DNA from: Candidatus Binatia bacterium
Lineage (GTDB): Bacteria; Desulfobacterota; Binatia; UBA9968; JAJDTQ01
Assembly (NCBI GenBank): GCA_022824205.1
Contig: JAJEAI010000004.1
Location: 1 to 40,712, forward strand
Length of the DNA: 40,712 bases
Reading direction: 5' to 3'
Shown here: positions 36,794-40,712 of the stretch, one piece after another
How the letters are laid out: every line of letters begins with the position of its first letter
Numbering within the stretch: the stretch's first letter is position 1
The notes under the pieces: generated by a model
What the model was told of the DNA's origin: nothing
What the model saw: only the letters and a program-made list of their open reading frames with translations
Database searches by the model: none
Position numbers and translations under genes: made by a program

Positions 36794-37627
36794 ATGAAGA
36801 ATTCCGTGGGCCTGATCGTTTGCGGCGTGGGCGGCCGGATGGGGAGCGCCGTCGTGCGCCTGATCCAGGACGCCTCCGGCGTCGTCCTGGCGGGGGCCAC
36901 CGACCGGGCCGGCGGCCCGCGTATCGGCCAGGACGCAGGGGAGGTGGCGGGCGTGGGGCAACTCGGCGTCGCGGTGGTGGACCGCGTCGACGCTCCGGCC
37001 GGCGAGGGGCGGGTGATCGTGGACTTCACGACGCCCGAGGCCTCCGTGGCCCACATGAAGGCCGCCGCCAAGACCCGCATCCCCATCGTCATCGGCACCA
37101 CCGGTTTCAACGCCGGACAGCTCCGCCGGATCCGCGCCCTGGCCGCCAGGACTCCCACCGTCCTGGCCCCGAACATGAGCCTGGGAGTGAACCTTCTGCT
37201 GGACCTGGTGGGCCAGGTGGCCCGCGGCCTGGGCGACGCCTATGACGTGGAGGTCGTCGAGGCACACCACCGGTTCAAGAAGGACGCACCGAGCGGCACC
37301 GCGCTGGCCTTGGCCCGGGCGGCCGGCGAAGCCCTGGGCCGAAGGCTGGAACGGGTCGGCGTGGAGGGCCGAAGCGGGTTCGGCGAGCGCGAGAAGACCG
37401 ACATCGGCCTCCTCTCGGTCCGCGCCGGAGATATCGCGGGCGAGCACACCGTGATGTTCGGCGGCATCGGAGAGCGCATCGAGCTGGTACATCGCGCCCA
37501 CAGCCGGGACGCCTTCGGCCGCGGCGCCATCCGGGCGGCGCAGTGGGTGGCGGACAGGGAGCCCGGCCTTTACGGCATGCGGGACGTGCTAGGGCTCGGA
37601 GACGGGCGGGTTTCGCGGACGCCGTGA
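36794..37627 (+). CDS. 4-hydroxy-tetrahydrodipicolinate reductase
   Basis: A 277-residue NAD(P)H-dependent reductase. The N-terminal Rossmann motif is GVGGRMG near 10-16; DFTTPEA, GTTGFN and APNMSLGVN follow. The catalytic region EAHHRFKKDAPSGTAL carries the His-His pair and Lys. It completes the dap genes in the window and converges with the minus-strand lipoprotein gene 62 bp away, with no clear terminator seen. Confidence 0.97.
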   Translation: MKNSVGLIVCGVGGRMGSAVVRLIQDASGVVLAGATDRAGGPRIGQDAGEVAGVGQLGVAVVDRVDAPAGEGRVIVDFTTPEASVAHMKAAAKTRIPIVIGTTGFNAGQLRRIRALAARTPTVLAPNMSLGVNLLLDLVGQVARGLGDAYDVEVVEAHHRFKKDAPSGTALALARAAGEALGRRLERVGVEGRSGFGEREKTDIGLLSVRAGDIAGEHTVMFGGIGERIELVHRAHSRDAFGRGAIRAAQWVADREPGLYGMRDVLGLGDGRVSRTP

Positions 37628-37689
37628 TACCGGGAGGTCTTCTTCAAGGCTTGTCGCTTCATCTACCGAGTGGTGGAGGACAGGCGCAC

Positions 37690-38736
37690 TCAGTCCGCCG
37701 CGGCCTTGTAGCCGTTATCGGGATCGAGCGTCGCGGGCGTAAGCGCATCGAAGATGCCCGTAAAGCGGCCGACCGAGCCATCGTCTTCGGCGAAGAGAAC
37801 CTCGGTGGAGCCGACTACGCGGCGCGGGTTGCCGTCGACATCCGAAACGTTCGAGAACTGGCCGCGCCACGTCCCGGCGGCCTGAGTAATCGAGCGTTCG
37901 GGGTGGGTGACGGTGACGTCGGTATCGTCGAACGCGCCTTTGTCGTCGAAGGACGCTGCGAAGTGCAGGTCGTAGTCGGCCGGCAACGCGGTGACGTCGG
38001 GATCCCGCGAGGACAAGATTGGAAAGAGGTGGCGGCCCGGTGTGGTCTCGATCTCGTCGAGACAGCCAAGGCACCCCGCGATTTCCTTTTTGTCGAAGTT
38101 GGCGGTCAGCGAGACAGTGCCCTGGAATTCAGTGTACTCGGACTCATCGGCCAACTCGCCCCATGCGCGGCCGTAGTGGTACTCGTACAAGCCGCCGGCA
38201 CTGCCGACATAGGCGGCCGTTCCGCTCAGCGGAAGCTCGGGCGGGTTAGCGGGGTCGAGTTCCGGACCATCGATAAACACCCCTCTTGTCGCGGTGCCGA
38301 CAGCCCAATAGGGCGCGCCGGGTGGATAGACGAGCCACCAACCGGCCGCGAGGTAGTCGGTGGGATCGGCGTCGTTCCATGAGGCGACGGTGTAGAGCAT
38401 GATCCTGCCGTCGTAGTGATTTTCCGAGAGCAACCATTCACGGCTGGTGTGGCCGGGTTGCAAGGGTTGTGGGAGAAAAAGCCCCCACTCGGCGTCGTGG
38501 TGCCGGACGGTGTCGAGGGTGCGGCTACGGCCGTGGTGGTAGCGCACGTCGATGCTGAGGACGTTGTCGACGAAGGTCGTGCGCGCACGGAACGGTTGAC
38601 GGGTGGCCTCGAGCGTCGGGATCATGACCGGAGGCGGATCGGGAGGCGGGTCGGAAGCCGGGCCGGACCCGCCAACGGCACAGCCCGCTGCCAGAGAAGT
38701 CAGAAACAGAGCCATCAGCACTGTTGATAGTCTCAT
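37690..38736 (-). CDS. Lipoprotein with C-terminal beta-barrel (TbpB-like) pattern
   Basis: A 348-residue lipoprotein. The signal MRLSTVLMALFLTSLAAGC ends in lipobox C19, followed by a Gly/Pro/Asp linker (GPASDPPPDPPP). The middle is rich in aromatic residues. The last 150 residues alternate strands typical of an 8-stranded barrel (EFQGTVSLTANFDKKEIAG, LHFAASFDDKGAF, TEVLFAEDDGSVGRFTGIFD), as in transferrin-binding-protein-like surface lipoproteins. Substrate and surface exposure are inferred only. A CxxC (GCLGCLDE) sits in the barrel. The start at 38736 was chosen for the signal; the frame extends upstream without similarity. No strong ribosome-binding site is seen. Confidence 0.7.
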   Translation of the reverse strand: MRLSTVLMALFLTSLAAGCAVGGSGPASDPPPDPPPVMIPTLEATRQPFRARTTFVDNVLSIDVRYHHGRSRTLDTVRHHDAEWGLFLPQPLQPGHTSREWLLSENHYDGRIMLYTVASWNDADPTDYLAAGWWLVYPPGAPYWAVGTATRGVFIDGPELDPANPPELPLSGTAAYVGSAGGLYEYHYGRAWGELADESEYTEFQGTVSLTANFDKKEIAGCLGCLDEIETTPGRHLFPILSSRDPDVTALPADYDLHFAASFDDKGAFDDTDVTVTHPERSITQAAGTWRGQFSNVSDVDGNPRRVVGSTEVLFAEDDGSVGRFTGIFDALTPATLDPDNGYKAAAD

Positions 38737-38804
38737 AGAGTTGCTTAGTAGCGGGTGTGAAGGGAGGAGGCAAACGGTCGTCAGGTCGGAGGCAGCGTCC
38801 ACGG

Positions 38805-38832
38805 TTGCCATTTCCACACCGGAGGGTTATCC
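38805..38832 (+). promoter_or_regulatory. Weak promoter candidate for the ATPase-HNH operon
   Basis: TTGCCA, a 16-bp spacer and TTATCC precede the ATPase start by about 33 bp, in the gap between divergent genes. Both boxes deviate from consensus. Confidence 0.25.
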
Positions 38833-38864
38833 GATCTAGTTGAATCGGAAGGGTACTCCCGAAA

Positions 38865-40172
38865 ATGCTCGAACGCCTGGAGCTGGAAAACGTCGGCCCG
38901 GCGCCGGATATGGCGCTGGAGCTGCAACCCCGGTTGAATCTCGTCACCGGCGACAACGGCCTTGGCAAGAGCTTCCTGCTCGATGCGGCGTGGTGGGCGC
39001 TCACGCGGAGGTGGCCTCGTGATCTGAATCCACGCCTGACCTCCGGGTACGCGGCGCGTCCGACGGACTTTGCCAGGCCGGCGATGCTTCGATTCGCGCT
39101 GACTACCGATGCCGGGAACAGCAGGAGCTTCGAGAGCAGGTACTCCGTCAAGGACGAGAGTTGGACCGGCCAGCCTGGAAGACCGTGGAGCCCCGGACTG
39201 GTTATCCATGCACATGCCGCCGGCGGTTTCTCGGTCTGGGATCCGGCCCGGAACTACTGGAGGAAAAGGGGGAACATCGACGTTCAGGATCGGCTTCCAG
39301 GGTACGTTTTCTCGCCGGAAGAGGTCTGGACCGGGCTGGTCGTCCCGATCCAGAGCAAGGCGACCAAGGTCTGCAAGGGACTTCTCGACGATTGGTCGAG
39401 CTGGATCCGGGAGAACGGGGAGAACGCACGCCGCATGGCCGAGGTCATCGGCACGCTGACGGTCCAGGGCGAGCCTTGCGAAGTCGGTCCGATCCTGCGG
39501 CTTTCCGTCGATGACGCGCAGGACATTCCATCGATCAAGACGGAATATTCCAGCGCCGTTCCGATCGTGCAGGCATCAGCGGCGATCCGCAGGATCACCG
39601 GCTTGGCCTACATGCTGGTGTGGTCCTGGAGTGAGCATGTGCGTGCGGCAAGACAGCTCGACCTAAAGGTCGCCGGGCAGGTGATCCTGCTGTTCGACGA
39701 AATAGAAGCGCACCTTCATCCTCGGTGGCAGCGAGCCATCGTGCCCGCGATCCTTCGAGTAATGGATCGCCTCACCGGCGGCGACTCGGGCGTGCAGCTC
39801 ATCGCGGCCACCCACTCGCCGCTCGTGCTCGCCTCAGTGGAGCCCCACTTCGACGAAGACCGCGACCGACTGTTCCACCTGGATTTCCGAGACGGCCGGG
39901 TGCGCCTCGATGTCGTGCAGTGGGCGGCACAGGGGGACGTCCTCAACTGGTTGGTGTCGGACGCCTTCGGACTTCGACAGGCACGGTCGGTCGAGGCGGA
40001 ACAGGCCATCGAGGCGGCCCAGGCATTCATGCTCGGCGATACGCGCCACATTCCCCAACACCTCAGAGAACGTGACGCCATTCACCGGGAGCTCGAACGC
40101 GTGCTGGCCGGACACGATCCGTTCTGGCCGCGGTGGGTTGTGTGGACGGAGCGCCAGGATGGCGGGGCATGA
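38865..40172 (+). CDS. AAA ATPase of a Septu-like (PtuA-type) pair
   Basis: A 435-residue SMC/RecF-like ATPase. It opens MLERLELENVGPAPDMALEL, with Walker A GDNGLGKS at 29-36. The Walker B is VILLFDEIEAHLHP near 272-285, and an H-loop THSPLVLA follows. An OLD-type long insert is absent. The C-terminal 80 residues are helical. It overlaps the next gene by ATGA, and that gene encodes an HNH nuclease. ATPase-HNH pairs of this kind define Septu (PtuA-PtuB) and related anti-phage systems, in which the ATPase controls the nuclease. Both proteins are shorter than the best-known Septu members, so this may be a variant. Confidence 0.85.
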   Translation: MLERLELENVGPAPDMALELQPRLNLVTGDNGLGKSFLLDAAWWALTRRWPRDLNPRLTSGYAARPTDFARPAMLRFALTTDAGNSRSFESRYSVKDESWTGQPGRPWSPGLVIHAHAAGGFSVWDPARNYWRKRGNIDVQDRLPGYVFSPEEVWTGLVVPIQSKATKVCKGLLDDWSSWIRENGENARRMAEVIGTLTVQGEPCEVGPILRLSVDDAQDIPSIKTEYSSAVPIVQASAAIRRITGLAYMLVWSWSEHVRAARQLDLKVAGQVILLFDEIEAHLHPRWQRAIVPAILRVMDRLTGGDSGVQLIAATHSPLVLASVEPHFDEDRDRLFHLDFRDGRVRLDVVQWAAQGDVLNWLVSDAFGLRQARSVEAEQAIEAAQAFMLGDTRHIPQHLRERDAIHRELERVLAGHDPFWPRWVVWTERQDGGA

Positions 40173-40654
40173 TCCGTTTCGCGCGCGTTCGAGAGCCAGA
40201 CGACTTTGTTGAGAAAGCCAGGGTGCCAGGCACCCAATGGCTCGCTACCCATCCCGACGCCAAGCGCCCGAAGGATTTCTGGACTCCCTTCAAGGGTGAG
40301 CTTGCCCAGGGCTTTCGGAATCTGTGCGCCTACTCCGCGATGTACGAACCGGTCGGGACAGTGGATCACTTCGTAAGCTGTGATGAAGACCCGTCGAAGG
40401 CATACGAGTGGGACAATTACCGATACTGCGCGGGATGGATCAATTCAAGCAAGGGGAACGCGCCGGCAGGAGATCTGCTTGATCCGTTCGAAATCGAGGA
40501 CGGATGGTTCGAGATCCATCTCCCGTCCTTGCAACTACGGGTTTCCGAGACCATTCCCGACAAGTTCCGGGAACGCGCCGAATACGTACTGAACCACTGC
40601 TGTCCCACAAGAAATACGAATGAGGAGGACCTGAAGAGCTCCGTCATGCTATGA
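40169..40654 (+). CDS. HNH endonuclease of the Septu-like (PtuB-type) pair
   Basis: A 161-residue HNH protein. The catalytic core reads GTVDHFVSCDEDPSKAYEWD-N-Y, with D66/H67, N83 and N92 (WINSSKGN) as the likely HNH residues. One zinc-type Cys occurs in LCAYSAMYE (C53); the second Cys of the usual C-x2-C is Ser56, so the metal site is incomplete or different. The ATG at 40169 overlaps the ATPase stop, showing coupling. Its last 60 bp lie in the 96-bp terminal inverted repeat. It is predicted to cut nucleic acid when released by the ATPase during infection. Confidence 0.82.
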   Translation: MIRFARVREPDDFVEKARVPGTQWLATHPDAKRPKDFWTPFKGELAQGFRNLCAYSAMYEPVGTVDHFVSCDEDPSKAYEWDNYRYCAGWINSSKGNAPAGDLLDPFEIEDGWFEIHLPSLQLRVSETIPDKFRERAEYVLNHCCPTRNTNEEDLKSSVML

Positions 40655-40690
40655 TGGCAATTGCAAAACCCATCGTAGGAGGAGGTTCAG
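40595..40690. repeat. Right copy of 96-bp exact inverted repeat
   Basis: Exact reverse complement of 1-96. It covers the last 60 bp of the HNH gene, the following spacer and the AGGAGGAGG ribosome-binding site of the next gene. Confidence 0.95.
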
Positions 40691-40694
40691 GTCC

Positions 40695-40712
40695 ATGGCG
40701 TACAATCATACC
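40695..40712 (+). CDS. Start of a third gene after the HNH nuclease (partial)
   Basis: An ATG at 40695 follows AGGAGGAGG by about 10 nt and opens MAYNHT before the window ends. Its closeness to the HNH gene (40 bp) suggests the same operon, so the pair may be a three-gene system. Six residues are too few to identify it. Confidence 0.5.

Overview
The window is GC-rich DNA from a Gram-negative bacterium. The evidence for that is Kdo/LPS genes (kdsA-D), the LPS export genes lptABC, diaminopimelate genes and lipoproteins. The order kdsB-pyrG-kdsA-kdsD-kdsC-lptC-lptA-lptB-rpoN-ptsN-rapZ-ptsH, and the run xerC-hslV-hslU-argBDFGH-lipoprotein-lysA-dapF-dapA-dapB, resemble the former Deltaproteobacteria and neighbouring phyla (Desulfobacterota, Tectomicrobia, Binatota and similar). 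I cannot resolve it further by eye. Many short palindromic repeats sit between the genes.

Layout. (1) Positions 1-8.6 kb are an accessory, defence-like region. A minus-strand operon of four overlapping or tightly spaced genes encodes an SNF2/DUF3883 helicase, a DUF1016 PDDEXK nuclease, a small three-helix membrane protein and a truncated TIR-like protein. Upstream lies a three-Cys pair (TcmP plus Gp37/Gp68-like) divergent from a ribbon-helix-helix/YfbU regulator. That block sits inside a FitB-type PIN toxin gene: the first 7 toxin codons are at 8365-8345, about 40 more codons are at 5528-5412, and the intact FitA antitoxin is at 8617-8375. (2) 8.9-12 kb: ahcY, metK and ptsH. (3) 12-21.7 kb: rapZ, ptsN, rpoN, the lpt and kds genes and pyrG, all on the minus strand, with a near-consensus promoter before kdsB. 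(4) 22-37.6 kb, plus strand: an isochorismatase-fold hydrolase, xerC, hslVU, arginine biosynthesis, an LptM-like/FN3 lipoprotein, then lysine/DAP biosynthesis. (5) 37.7-40.7 kb: a beta-barrel-type lipoprotein on the minus strand, then a Septu-like ATPase-HNH pair and the first codons of a third gene.

How it fits together. The core is housekeeping: Kdo synthesis and LPS export, CTP supply, sigma-54/PTS regulation, the SAM cycle, arginine from glutamate, and DAP/lysine. Both edges carry candidate anti-phage modules. The outermost 96 bp at each end are an exact inverted repeat: it contains the 3' end of the HNH gene on the right and replaces the 3' end of the TIR-like gene on the left. This is either a real rearrangement or an assembly fold-back, and it should be settled before the TIR gene is interpreted.

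Intergenic DNA carries at least three palindromic repeat families. The clearest are a roughly 100-110 bp MITE-like element with inverted ends (28369, 32465, 35632, and a decayed copy at 32606), a 46-bp perfect inverted repeat before dapF, and a degenerate tandem array between argH and the lipoprotein gene. No tRNA, rRNA or CRISPR array was seen.
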